A stretch of 64,000 nt of DNA. It comes from Paraphaeosphaeria minitans (lineage: Eukaryota; Ascomycota; Dothideomycetes; Pleosporales; Didymosphaeriaceae). A program made the position numbers and the translations under genes. This document shows, piece by piece, positions 10,515 through 22,309 of the stretch (within the stretch, counting starts at the first letter, position 1; each line of letters begins with the position of its first letter). The notes under the pieces were generated by a model. It had not been told where the DNA came from. It searched no databases and saw only the letters and a list, made by a program, of their open reading frames with translations. The stretch covers positions 124,001 to 188,000 of the forward strand of contig WJXW01000008.1 of assembly GCA_015832175.1 (NCBI GenBank), given 5' to 3'.

Positions 10515-11916
10515 CCTGCTTCCCTTTAGTCTACTCTTCTTTTCTTTGCGGATATTGTTTCAATGCTTGGAAGGATGCTGCGCAGTACCATCACGTTCAT
10601 GGCAGCACACGCGGACGGTCAATGCGCACACGCTGAACGACATACATGGGAGAGGGAGAATAGACCACAAACCGAAAAAAAGGATGCGCAGCAAGGTAAT
10701 AGGGTATGATCTCGCTTTTGCATGTTCCCCCAGATGCAGTCACGGCCGGCGTAGTGGCGGGAGCCACCTGTGGCTAGTCTCTTCCTGTATGTAGCCCCGT
10801 GATCTTGACCAACAGTTCGCAGCGGCATATATACCACGCGGGCACATATAGCCAACGTGTTATAGAGCTCGATCATACCATGAGGACTGTTAGAGGGAGA
10901 TGAGCATGATAGCCACATGGCAAAAGCAGTAGACACTGCGTGATGCTCAACATAGCGGCATGGGGTCTAGATTAGGTAGGCAAGTGCGATCGTATCTAGC
11001 CGGAGCTTGAGCCATAAAAGGAGGGAGTTAAGGCTTTGGAAAATTTCCAGCAGAGGATCCTTGGAACTGTTGCTTCTTCGCTGAAATTACCATATGGGTA
11101 CTTTGGGAAGGTCTAACTGATACCTAGCTGACGAAGCCTGCAGTCTTTAAGGTTTCATCTCCGCTGCATGAGAGGTAGGCGTTGCGCTTGCCTTGGGCAA
11201 CAGGAAAAAAGTCAATGAAGTCGTATTGAATGATGTTGACGTGAGTCGTCTCAAACTTTGTGGATGATTGAAGTGCGCATAGACTCACATCTGCCATCAC
11301 ATCAGGGGTGAATCATGATCCTCTTGCAACGGGCAAATTAACCGCGTTGCATGTCGCACGGATCGCATGCGTAAAATGAATTCGCAGTCTATACGTCAAT
11401 AAATCTGATGAGGCATGTCGTTAGTAGGGGATGCGAAACCCCTTCAGCTATGGCGGTCACCTCTGTTGACAGAACCTCTTTTCAGCGTTAGCAGAGTGAA
11501 GCAAGCAAAGCGAGCGAACCAGCGCAAAAAATCGCATCTCCATCGCATGCACCGACGATGGTGCCACCCACAGCTCATGAACCGTTCGCTACCTAATCGA
11601 GGATTCATCTCAAATATCTACCGACCGGAGCGTACGGTCAGGTCGACGCGACCGACGCTCAAAATGTGTCAACAACCCATAATACTGTTCAATGCAGGCC
11701 AGTATAAGGGGTTTGTACCTGTATATCGAGCTGATCGGCGATGATTGACTCACTCAACTGCCGGGGTCACGAGTGGCTTTGAGCATAAGGTTTGGGCGAC
11801 CCATGTGAACATTGAACCATTCGACCAGGTCGGCCTGACATCGAATCTTCCGAGTAATAATGCAAAATAGGAGACTATGCCAATTCGGTGTAGATGATGT
11901 TGCGTTCTATTATATT
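10515..11916. other. Intergenic region, no gene recognised
   Basis: About 1.4 kb upstream of the rhodopsin-domain gene and downstream of the PL4 gene. Short ORFs here lack codon bias, family resemblance or splice partners. Confidence 0.5.
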
Positions 11917-14053
11917 CTAGTTGACCTCTAGGCGCAACGCATCGTACTGAACATATACACTCCTCGGTAGCAGAGCCGACTCGTAATCTGTTGCATTATA
12001 TGGCAGGCTCAGTACCAGCTCATTCCTGTCAGCGGAAGAAAGATACTTTGTTGGGAAATTAAACTTGTGACCTAGTGTGTAGCAGGTGATAGCACTGCGG
12101 GTTGCGCAGGAAGATGACTGGTTGTACCTGAGGGCGTGTGAGGATTGCCGAGTCATCGATATATTGTATAGGAGGAGGCACTTACGGGATGATCCAGGGC
12201 TCCAATTCATGCCCATTCACAACCACGTTGAGCGGCAGATCGTTCCACGGCTGTGTCACGTTGAAGATATCAGTGTTGCCGGCTGCTGTCTTCGCTCCCG
12301 CCAACTGCACTGTAAATGTCGCATCTCTCTTCTTGTCAAGATCGTGCTTCTTGACGTCGAATATTATCGTCCAGTTGTTGATTTCACCATGGCCAGCAAC
12401 TTGTTCTGGTCGTTTCCAATTTGCATAACCGCCGAAGACAGACCAATGGATATAGTTGAGGTCCTTTGCAGGGTCGCTCTTCCCGACATGATAGTTCACG
12501 CCATTGGGAAAGTCTTCGAGATAGTCGTACGCGCCCCAATAGATGCGATACTCCTCGGGATGCTGTGGCGTGTCAAGCTTGTGCGCTGCATGTCTCCACT
12601 CTCCACCAGCTCTGTCTGGGGTGCCAATGCGCCAGAGCTCAGTTCCAGCGGATTCGGGCTTCCACTTCAGGTTGCCGCTGTTCGTTAACTTTCCAGCTTG
12701 TACCACTACGCCATCTTGCACAAAATCACCGAAAATGCCGTCAGCATAAACCGTCACCCGATACTTTCCCGCTTTAATGCGTGGAATCTCAACCCTGTCG
12801 TTACTGTCGACATCTGCCCAATATTGATACGCTGAAGTGTCCAGGACATTGTCTTGGAAGTCAACGCCATCCTGAGCCAGAACTGCGATCGCGTTCTTCG
12901 CGGCCTTGGGCAAGTCAATCTTGGCCTTCCATGAGCCTCTTTTTGATGTCGGCACATAGTTCGGAATGTGTTCCGCGATCGAATCGTAGAAGTCCGCATT
13001 CCATGAAGGTGTTGCGTACTTCTTGGCTTCATTCCTTAGCTCTCTCCACGAAGAACCTGCAGGACCTTTGTTAAAGTGATAGTATTGCGGACCGAATGTG
13101 CGATCAAAGCCATCGGTGATATTCGGTGTTCCAGCACCATGATGGTTCGAGACCAAGTAGTTGTAGATGATTCCATCAACGACCAGGTCTGAATGGGTTG
13201 GACCACCATAGTAGGTGTCTTTCGTGTTCATCACCAGCCACGCACCAAAAGTGGAGTTGTCCTTGCTGTTTGAGCCGTCTCCGAACAGCCCATGGACTTT
13301 TTGATCGCGCCAAGTTGTCGAAAAGGTATACTTCGTGAAGTGATCCGCGAACTCCTCAACATATGGGTCATCCGTGCGATCACCGATGTACCATGTGGCG
13401 TCTTGTACGGTTGTAGAGTTCGCAGTGCTGCCTGAAGCTGGATTCGGGACCGGCATCTTGCTGGCAAGATCATACTCGGTGATTAGATCGGTCCACAGAT
13501 TGGTACTCGGCCTAAAGAGTGTCCTGAATTCCTGCAAATTACGCAAGAAAGGAGTCGTTGAGTTATGGTATGCGATGCGACTGAAAGTGTGCAACCCAGT
13601 CTCTCCATCGCGTAGGAACCAGTACTGTTGCAGCACCTGACCTGTGGATGGATATGTTTCGCTCATCATGACACCACCATAGGCAACATGGTGGGCATCT
13701 GAGCCCTTAAACAGCTTGTAGTTTGGAGCAATGGTGCCTGGAGTGTATGACCCGGAACCGGTACTTGAAGGTCCATTGGCGGGGATACAATAGCAATCGA
13801 GGTACGGTCCGACACCATATCTGCCGTCACCAGAAGAGCCTCCGGGCGAGTATGGTATGTAGGCGGCTGAACCAAGCAGATCTTGTCCGTCAAGGACTAG
13901 GAGATCCACCCGCCCGATAGACTTGTTGACCGAGACAAACAAGTGATCATTCTCAAGTTGAAGATACGCTGAAGTCTCGTTGGCGATTAAGCGTGCAGAG
14001 GCGAGGCCAATGCATGCGAACAGGAGCGCTCCACGGACAGTGCTGAGGCACAT
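11917..14053 (-). CDS. Rhamnogalacturonan lyase, family PL4, secreted
   Basis: Exons on the minus strand are 14053-12186 and 12127-11917, giving 692 residues, normal for fungal PL4. The 58-nt intron (GTAAGT..TCAG) joins ELEPWIIP to YNQSSSCATRSAITCY, a canonical PL4 C-terminus ending SVYVQYDALRLEV. The start at 14053 gives a clean signal peptide (MCLSTVRGALLFACIGLASA); an in-frame ATG at 14107 would add 18 residues ahead of it. Domains are an N-terminal catalytic beta-sandwich (YLDCYC, GVMMSETYPSTGQVLQQYWFLR, DGIIYNYLVSNHHG), a central fibronectin-III-like domain (about residues 370-450) and a C-terminal CBM-like jelly roll (WRIGTPDRAGGEW, WTIIFDV). It cleaves the rhamnogalacturonan-I backbone of pectin by beta-elimination outside the cell. 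Many potential N-glycosylation sites (NxS/T) are present. Confidence 0.92.
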
Positions 14054-14107
14054 CTTGAGTATTGAACCGCAGTTTCGAGCATGCGGTGCAATGAGTGACA
14101 ACGTCAT

Positions 14108-16415
14108 TCACCAAGGTAGCCATGGCGATTATATACCTACTTATGCGATGTCAGGCGCGTCCCCGCGTTTTCGCGCCTTGTGGTGCCTACTCCATATTGC
14201 GGATAATAGGGTAACATTTCCCATCGCTCTGAAGATCCTGGACGTATTGTTGCAGCGTCGAAGGAATAGGTAGTGACGCCACTAACCTTGCATGCGTAAA
14301 GTTGCGGGGGAGAGGGCCAATGCGACGGAAGATTTGGGCGGTGTTCGGGTAACGATACACCGAGAACACGAACTCCTGCCCCAGTTGCTATTTCCCCACG
14401 GGGTAGGTATACAAGCTTTCGTTGGCAGTCTCGGCATGCTTAAATGCGATCTGCAGTCTCGCGACATTATCGTGCGATGCAAAGGCTTGTTACGGGATTC
14501 TTCCGCCTCAGCAATACCTCACTGATGTTTGTATACTTCCTCCGTGGTTGGTCTCACTATATCTGCACTATCTTATAACTGCTCGACTCACTTCCTCCAG
14601 CAGAGAACCATGGCAACATCATTCTTCTTTGTCGTGTCCGATTATTGTTCTATGAGTCAACACTGTGAAGATATCATTACCGCAATCTACACAACCTTGA
14701 CCATCGGCTCGATCAATAAGAAAGCGAACAAGATCAAGTCCTGCATGGCTGTAAACCACTTCTAGAGATGCACACCAAGTTAATAAGGTGGCAAAAAACG
14801 TACCGTACATCGAGTCTTGCCGTAATGTAACTAGATGTCTATGGGATTAATACCATTGTCGCTTCAGCACTATCTGTTCGTTCTTCCTAATATCCCGCTG
14901 TTCGATATGGAAACGCCGAAGCATGGAACAAGTAATATTAGAAACCCGTTGCCTCTTGTTTATCGAGGAGAACCTGTAATGTTTTAAACAAGTTCTAGTG
15001 CGCATATCATGAGCATTGGCGAAGACGATCAAAGTGGTGGCAAGAATGTGGTGAAAGGATACTATAGACTTTGTACAAAAGTCTTTTGAAATATTGCGAG
15101 AGATTTCGTAATGACTGGAAACACTTATAGATTGTAGAGGCAGTAGACGATTCTGAGGCGTTCAGTAAAAGAAAGCAAACTTGTTTGTGACTTGGTGCAT
15201 TGAGCTTACAAGAAGGTGAGGAAGAACCCTCATCACAGCTGGTCTATTAACTTACCCCTCTACTGAATCCTGTACACTAGCCAACTGTGGTGCATCTTGG
15301 TAAACAATGTTGATAACGGAGAATCTAAAGCTGGGAATATTTAAGCAATCGCACAAGGAAATTCTAGGAGCTACTGAGAACGAGGACTGGCAGGTTACAG
15401 ATCTAATTGAGAAATATTAATAGCACTCAAAAATCGGATGGGTTGCTTAGCATCGATCTTAATGAGAACAGTGTTAATAGCTTATTGTAGGAAAGACAGC
15501 AAAGCTATGAAATATGCCCAAGAACCTAACTAATGTGCGGCTTGGAAGAAATGAGTCCTTTTCTGGGGTGCTACATAGGTAGAACTTATATCTAAATCGG
15601 GTTTATGTAGGGAGGATATAGGTCAGTCGATTTAACAAGTCAACGAAATCACCAGATGTAGAATCCTAAGAAGATGTATCGAAAGAATTGAAGGCAATGT
15701 TTCAGAAGGAAGAAAATGAAAAAGGGGCCTACAAAGGCCGAAGTGAGAAGCCAAAAGTCTTCATCTGTCCCCACCCTCACGTAAATGAAACCGGACGTAT
15801 TGGTATCTTTATTTGAAATTACTGGGTGAGAGAGCGGTTTCCATCATCGGCTCAATGCAAGATGTGTTCAACACACTAGTTATCTAACGGTCACCCCCCT
15901 GTCCGTGTAATATTCTATTGCATTTGAATTGATCGCTTATACAATAAATATCTATTTCGAAACGTGCAGATGCGCACAGAACATTCTCCTCAAACTAATC
16001 GCACCTACTAGTCTGCAGTCTTTCCCTTCACCAATTTACGGCCGTAAATGCCATTGAAAGATGCAAGAGCAAAATGTGGATAGTGAATAGAACATTAAGA
16101 GGTGCATCGCAGAACGCGAACAGCCCTGTTGACTCCCACGAGTAGATATTGGTGACAATCGAACAGATTCGGAGAACGCGGGTTGCGGCGAGCGATGCAC
16201 TGCATTTGCAACACGAGAAGCAGCAAAGCTAGATCCAAAAGCGAGTTTGTGTTATAGCTTATATACGTGGAATATAGTGGTCCGTACAGATGACGAAATG
16301 CTCAAGTTCAGGCATACTTCAGTTCTTTGTGTTATATAGATTTTAACGGTTATAAGTGTAGGTCGAAGGGTTTAGATATTCACGCATCTTGATTGTTTGA
16401 ACTGTTGGCTCGAAA
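14108..16415. other. AT-richer gene-free stretch
   Basis: Base composition becomes clearly more A+T-rich than the flanking genes, especially 14.6-16.4 kb, and stops are dense in all frames. No tRNA, terminal repeat or coding relic could be recognised. It could be old repeat-induced-point-mutated DNA; this is inference only. Confidence 0.5.
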
Positions 16416-17682
16416 TCACCACGATAACGAACATTGTGAAACAAAACACCGTTGCCCGACGGTTAGGATACAAGTAAGTTCGTACATTCGATAGTGTTCG
16501 GTGCATATTACATCTGTGAGGAACGCGAACTGGCACAGTACATGCTGGAATACCACCGTGGCGTCTCTACGGCTTGTCGCTTTACAACAGGGAGATAGAC
16601 AAATCAGGGGGAACAAGGGAGACGGGCTTCGCTCCGTTCCTGAGATGTGGGGACAGTCCGGGATGTGCTCTGCCGAAGGCCAAGTACAAGCTAGCCCAGC
16701 GAAGTACGGATTGACTGCATTGTACTGGGATCGCGAGGGGGCGGTGCCGTTTGGCGTTGTAGTTGTCTCGTTGGCTTGGGACACAGTTGGCAGTGGCCTC
16801 GCTGGAATCGGTGTGGCGACTACGGTGCCGGATGAGGAACCTGAGCATCGCTGCTGTGATCCACCAGGAGCAACTTGCGCTTTAGGCTTCTAGGGATTCT
16901 ACAGTTTGTCGTTGGGATGCGTGGGGGAACTCGTTCTTACATTCAAGTCGCTGCTCTCAGAGTGTTACTTCCGCGTCAACACCTATGCTTGGGCCTTGAT
17001 AATTGGCAATTGTGTTCTTGTGTTCCTCGTCGTGGTATTGACCGTGACCGCGGCCGTCATACTTGGCGAATCCGTCGTCGTCGTGGTCTTGGTCAGAGTC
17101 GTCCTGATAGTTGTTGCTACATCGTTGGCGACCACCGATACCAGATAGTCCGTTGCCTGCCGTATCTCCATAGCCAGTAGGTGACGACTATGTAGCGCTG
17201 ATCCGTAAATTGTCGCCACGAGTAGAGCTAATCAATTTCCCCTTGTGTTTTATGTTTTCAAGCAACTTCAGGCGAATTGCGCTCGCCTTCTGCACGTCCA
17301 TGGACTTGTCGTTGACTTTGGGCATATTTGCCTTCGGACAGGTAAAGTCATCCGGAAGGTCAGGCGACAGAGAAGCGTTGGCAATCGGAGAAAGCGTTTG
17401 AACGGGTGCCAGAGTAGGTGATGGCGGCACGACCGTGTTTGGCGGAGTTTCTCCCCCATTGCTCTCCTTTAGCATGCCGCTGGCTGCTGTGATAGACGAA
17501 TCCTTCCACGTGCTGGCTAGCGGGTACATCTGACTCGAGAATTGGATTGTTGGCCTGCATGTTTGGCATGTCAGATAGTTGAAAGACCACAAGTTTGTTT
17601 GGTTCTTACCTTGCGCTGCTGTGTCGGTGAAAGCATCGTCGGTGGTGAGTCCGATCACACGACTCGATGATCTGGTTAACAA
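16416..17682 (-). pseudogene. Decayed gene, disordered Asp/Gly/His-rich product, in-frame TAG
   Basis: On the minus strand a long open segment (17682-17191) ends DNLRISAT at a TAG (17190-17188) and continues in the same frame for 72 further codons with coding-like sequence (GYGDTAGNGLSG, DDSDQDHDDDGFAKYDG). A 79-nt intron (16968-16890, GTAACA..CTAG) keeps frame into KPKAQVAPGGSQQRC, TVVATPIPARP and ANETTTTPNGTAPSRSQY, ending near 16416. The single TAG fits a CAG-to-TAG change. No clean 5' end was found: a 55-nt GTAAGA..GCAG intron-like segment at 17612-17558 would break the frame. The product is low-complexity with no recognised domain. Alternatives are a TAG-containing intron or two separate genes. 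Confidence 0.4.
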
Positions 17683-19639
17683 AGATTTGAGGCTGTTTAA
17701 GCTGCCAGCTGGGAAAGCCTTACGCTGTTCGGCGTTCTTTTGCTATGGCGTCTTGCGTTGGCCCCTCCGCTGCCAGTTTTAGGTTAGCTCCTTCTCTTCT
17801 GTGTTGTGCTGCGAGGCTAGTGAACGACCGACAGCCCACGATTGCCCGCCTCCCTTCACCAGTCTGCCCTTCTTACTCTCCTCAACTCTTCCCAAAGTAC
17901 TCCCTGCAGCACAAGAGTTCCGCCTCAGTCGTGACACCCAGGTACGTCTTTGCGCTACCCCCGAGCACTTGGGCAGCTGCGCAGCAATGTGACTCTACAC
18001 ACGGGCTCTCCGTGGGTTGGATTTTGCTTCCTCGTACGCCCACGTATGCGCGTTACGGTTTACTGATCGCTTCGCGCAGGACCGGGCATCAGTCCAAGCC
18101 CCAGGATCATCTCAGACAGGCCTCCCTACCCTTCAACCTCCGCAGCGACATTGCGGCGTCTTACTACCCTTTTCGGAGGCGTTTTGGTGCATCCAGAGTC
18201 CTTGAGAATCACCGTCGGAGTGGTTGGTCCTCAGGAAGAGGCCGTCGGAAGGCGCCTGCAAATCTCCAAAAGGTACCATGGGTAAGCTTCTCAGGCTTTA
18301 GATGCGGAGTACTGACAGCAGCCAGGCCATGACGGCAGCGCTTGACCCAAGCTGTACCTTCCGCCCACGGTCATCGTCAACTGTTGGCGTCCGGCGACCG
18401 AGTGCGCTCTTACGATCCTCTCCGCTGCTTGCTCCTCCGCAGGTCGCTGTACGTAGCCCTATCCAGAACCGTAACATCAAAAGCTTGACGGCTTCCTACC
18501 TTCAGCCGAGCAAATACCAGATGCCCGGGTTCGGACGAACCGCCAACGATGCCCAACACCCAGACCTCCTATGTGCAAAGAAGACACAAGTCTCATCGGG
18601 ATCCTGTGTTTCGTCAGCACCGTGTTCGAGCTGCCAGCAAGACAAGTGAGGGCCTTCGAGCAAGAAGAGCCCTTTCTTATTGAATCTGCCGGCCAAGTTG
18701 TTGGCATTAGTGAGGAAGAGTGAAGGCTCCCAAGCCTTCTCCGAGAGATTATCGACAGACATCGTTTCTTGTCTTTCTGAGGCGGTGGGTCGCCCAGGAA
18801 GATCTACGAAAACATTCGCAAAGGCCACGTAAGATCCCCGCCATGCTTGCCCTCTGGCAGCGGCGGGCGTGGTCTTGGCCCTGGCGGAGCCTTTGGAGCA
18901 GGTGCAGATTCGGGAGCTTCGTCCCGAACAACTGGCCCTCCTGGCTGTTCCACAAGACCAGGTACGAGTTGGAGGAACATATGCACAAAGCATATTGTTA
19001 GAAGCTTCTGCGGAGACGCCGTCGTCGCCATTTACGGCGGGTCTCCGCTTTGACCGCTGTATGTTGGGGCCGCAAAGACAGTCTCCGGAATCGAGACTGC
19101 AGCTGTGGCCAACTATAAAGCACGCTCTTGCAATATCATGTCCCTCAGCTCGACATGAGGCGCACCGACGCCTCCAAATCCAACGGCGTGCGCCTAATTT
19201 GCCAGCAGCAACGACAATGTTGCGCAACCAGACTTCGACACCGTTGGCGGGTTGCACTTTCGGTCCAACTCGTCCTAGTCTTTATCACATAGAGACACTC
19301 GAGTGCTTCTTGAGGTTTCCTCACAGTCAGCTATTGTGAACCAACATCCGCTGGAATTCATGGTGCTGGAGGTCGTGGCGCGTACGCTGGCGGCTCAGGC
19401 GGAGTCTTTGACCGGACTCATGGCCGCGTCGAGAATGAAAATCGTGATAGCATCAGGCCGTGTGCTGTGTCGTTGCGATGATCACGGGATTAGCGGTGCT
19501 TAATATGGCAGGGAGTCAACTTCAAGCAGGTCGACCGAAATAAGCTGATGATGAACCTCGCGGGCAATGAGGTCGATATCCGAATCAGAAAGACGACCAC
19601 TCAACGGCCAAAGCTGATCCTGTGAATCAACAACCATGG

Positions 19640-19660
19640 GACCTCCACGATCCATCTCTC
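19640..19660 (+). repeat. 21-nt exact match to 27456-27476 in diverged coding context
   Basis: The 21 bases are identical to 27456-27476, and similarity extends downstream in the same translated frame: DLHDPSLDIFPM here, DLHDPSLKIFPM there. This suggests the two relic regions (17-20 kb and 25-28 kb) contain fragments of related genes on the plus strand. Confidence 0.5.
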
Positions 19661-19732
19661 GACATCTTTCCCATGGATCAGGACCAAGTACTTGGTCGTG
19701 GGTGCGGGATTCGCCTATCTCGCTTGCGGGTG

Positions 19733-20358
19733 AGGTGTTCGTACCATCTGCAAGCTGGAATCGCTCCGTGACGATACAGATGATCCCATTTTCGAGAGCA
19801 CCCAGTTTCCGGTCGAACCAACAGCGCCGTCCGCGCCTCCGTTCTTCAAGCCTTGGGAAATGCGAAACATCAGCAATCGGTTTTTGGAAGACCAGCTGCG
19901 ATCACCATTTGGCCATTTCGATTCGCCCGCTGTTGTGTTGGACGCAAGTTCCTCTGTCATCTTCCTGCTCTCAGAAAAATACCTCTTCGGCCCCGTTAAA
20001 AGTGCTAGACCAGGCAGAACAGTTGATCTCCCCTGCTGCGGTACCGCGGTGGTCAACCGCGGTCTGAAGACAGACCAGCGAGGACTGGCTGGCACAGGGA
20101 TTCGTTGAAAAGGCTGACAACGTCAAGGAAGTCATCACTTCGTTGCGGGCCCCTACGTTCTCCTGGTCCATGGTACTCGAGGAGGGGAAGAAGCACCCTG
20201 CGGGAATGCCGCACACACCCGGCGAAGCCATGGAAACAACTCTGGCCGTGGCCGATGAAGAACGAGACTCGATGCGAGCTAGGATCATGCATACCGGGCA
20301 GTATCACAAAAACCCGAGCTACAAGCATGGAATTGATAAACCGCGCGCCTGGCCCTGA
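19733..20358 (+). pseudogene. Decayed unknown gene with a frameshift
   Basis: Frame one is open from 19733 to 20108 without an early ATG and reads ESLRDDTDDPIFESTQFPVE, FFKPWEMRNISNRFLEDQL, SPAVVLDASSSVIFLL and SEKYLFGPVK. Around 20070-20105 the coding signal moves to the +1 frame and continues SEDWLAQGFVEKADNVKEV, LRAPTFSWSMVLEEG and MHTGQYHKNPSYKH to a TGA at 20356-20358. One single-base indel would join the two parts into about 200 residues. No family is recognised. It could instead be two exons with an unseen short intron. Confidence 0.35.
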
Positions 20359-20951
20359 AGTCGCGGGGTCACAGCTCCAGGACTAAATGGCTGATGAGGT
20401 GGGCATGCTCGCATCAAAGAAAGCAGTACTGGATCTCTCGAAAATATCGAGCGTGCTGTCCAGTCAATGCAGCCTGGCCCCAAAAAAGTTGGTGCCAGGT
20501 CTTATCTATACCTTTTCTTACTATTGTAGCTGGCCTGAATCGGTACTAGTGGCTCACTGCTCTTTATTTGTACTGTAATGATGTGAAGATGGTGATCAAA
20601 ATGTCTGAACATGCGTTGTGAGTGATTGTGTGTTAGTCCCATCGCTGCAAAGACCTGCTCTGGCAGGCGGAATCAAAGCAGTCCATGCTCTATCCAGAAG
20701 CAAAAGATAGACTTCACGCTCCGAAGCTTTGTATGCATAGCAAATTTGTTGGGTGAGCTTCATTTACGTGCCTGATTCTCTCGGTGTGGCAACCAGCTCT
20801 GGGGGGCGACGTCAAAACCTAGCAGCCCCTCTGTGGGTACAAAAAGAGTAAGTCCACGGTCCGGAGAGCGTTGTTGACTACTGGTTGTCAATAAAATATG
20901 CTGATACCGCACTTCAGCGGTGCAAAAACAGGGTGGCATCCTCGGAGGCCC

Positions 20952-21150
20952 AAAAATAAGCAAAAAGTAAGCCTGTCCGGTTGGGTATGTTACGCCCAGG
21001 CGTTGGAAACCCACCCGGCGGGAGTGGGGTTCGAACTGTTACCGCGTACGTATCCTGTAACACTAGTTAGTATCTGTTCTTCCCGTTCCACACCCCACGG
21101 CGCTTGAATGGCAGATGACGCTACCATTCAGCCACCCTGGAGTGTGGAAC
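20952..21150 (-). ncRNA. Pol III-type structured RNA / SINE-like element, copy A
   Basis: Reading the minus strand: 5' arm GTTCCACAC (21150-21142); core with an A-box-like TGGCTGAATGG and an internal GAATGG/CCATTC hairpin (21134-21106); 3' arm GTGTGGAAC (21093-21085), fully complementary to the 5' arm; a CTAACTAGTG block (21070-21061); a B-box-like GTTCGAAC (21036-21029); a 3' hairpin closed by GCCTG/CAGGC (21001-20971); T5 at 20966-20962 and again at 20956-20952. The spacing of TATA, A-box, B-box and T-run is that of an RNA polymerase III gene. It is not a regular tRNA: a D-arm-like GCT..AGC is present but no anticodon stem or matching acceptor stem was found. Homologous to copy B at 23860-24035. 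Confidence 0.6.
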
Positions 21151-21170
21151 GAGAAAGACCTCAAAACAAA

Positions 21171-21180
21171 GATATATAAA
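21171..21180 (-). promoter_or_regulatory. TATA box of Pol III-type element A
   Basis: TTTATATATC on the minus strand, ending about 20 nt before the 5' arm and 44 nt upstream of the A-box-like motif measured from TATATA. Copy B has a TATA run 43 nt upstream of the same motif, and both carry a GTTTTG-type block between TATA and start. The conserved spacing argues for a functional start region rather than chance AT-richness. Confidence 0.5.
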
Positions 21181-21258
21181 CCCTTTGGGGAGGTTGGAGC
21201 TTTCGAAATGTGGAGTTGTAGCTTGTGGGGTGAGGCAAACGGGTATCGGTGAGGGGGC

Positions 21259-21576
21259 ATGGCTGCCGCCGGAAGGGAAGTCGCGGGCTCTCTTCGACTC
21301 TCACCCCAACACCACACCCCACGGCCGACAACTCCGCACAACCCCGCCTACAACATCAAGCCAGCCGCCGAGATGCTCCTTCTCATGAGCTGCATCATCT
21401 TTTCCCTTGTCTTCGGCGCGAGGCACGACGCGCTCCGCGAGTCCATCGACGGCGAGCACCTCGACGGCAACCACCTGGAAAGCTATCGCGGCCCCACCCA
21501 AGCTCTCGACAGATACGGCGCCCTCCATAACAACAACACGATGCTCCTGGGGAACAATGGTACAACGGAACCCTAG
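21259..21576 (+). CDS. Small candidate secreted protein
   Basis: An open frame of 105 codons from ATG 21259. An internal ATG at 21373 gives a 67-residue product starting MLLLMSCIIFSLVFGA, a good signal peptide with cleavage near GA-R. The mature part (DALRESIDGEHLDGNHLESY) is hydrophilic with no cysteine. Third codon positions are strongly G/C, unlike the surrounding non-coding DNA, which supports real coding. It starts about 80-190 bp from the divergent TATA box of RNA element A. No family is recognised; an effector-like secreted peptide is one possibility. Confidence 0.4.
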   Translation: MAAAGREVAGSLRLSPQHHTPRPTTPHNPAYNIKPAAEMLLLMSCIIFSLVFGARHDALRESIDGEHLDGNHLESYRGPTQALDRYGALHNNNTMLLGNNGTTEP

Positions 21577-22309
21577 TGTCGGGACAAGGACCTCCGGCGC
21601 ACAGAAACGTCTACATGGCGTTGCCGAACGGGTGACGATCCGCTCTGCTGGGGAGCTTATGGTGAAGCGCATTTAGTGATGCAGCTATACGGCCCATCTT
21701 GAATACAACTTCAAATCCAAATGCATCCTGTACCATGCTCGTGATATGCTCTCTGTGATGTAGATTGGCATTCGTCTTGTCATGGCCAACATTTACATGG
21801 CATGGCCTCTGAAATTAGAGACATGCATGGTCAGAGTCGACCCATCAAGCCGCATTCTTGGGACGCTGAGGTCCCTTAAACTTGTAAATGTTCGCTGCGG
21901 CCCAAGGACATGGCGTCTATCTCGATCCGTATACAGATCTTGGCGAGTCTGATAGCAGCAGCCAGAAGGCGGGATCTTGAAATACGTGGCAGCGAAATTA
22001 CTGTTCCATGGCACCCTTGTCCCTAAAGCGGCGATATAGCGCGCTTGGTGAAGCTGATGTGCTCGCTATGTGTGTAGGATATCTCTTGGCGCAAACACGA
22101 GCGGGCCGGCGAGCGTTTCCAGCCCTCCCCTCTCTCGCGTCGGCCACCACAACACCTCCGCACATACAGGCGGAAATCGAGGGACAAGCAGGTAGGCATA
22201 GTCGGGAACAAGCTCCTAGACGCGAACAACCTCAGAGAACCCGCTGATCAGCTGCTGAAGCTCCAGAAATCGAAAACACACAGAATCAATCGGCACAGCA
22301 CCCGACACC

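Larger units (their letters stand above)
17700..20360. other. Fragmented coding-like DNA on both strands
   Basis: No intact gene is visible. The minus strand 18762-18502 reads MSVDNLSEKAWEP, FLTNANNLAGRFNKKG and DPDETCVFFAH, then loses frame. The plus strand 18869-19339 is open with QIRELRPEQLALLAVPQ and TYAQSILLEASAETPS. Plus-strand pieces near 19510 (NFKQVDRNKLMMNLAG) and 19630 (DLHDPSLDIFPMDQD) lie in different frames. The strongest piece, 19733-20358, is listed separately. Together these look like decayed genes. Confidence 0.35.
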
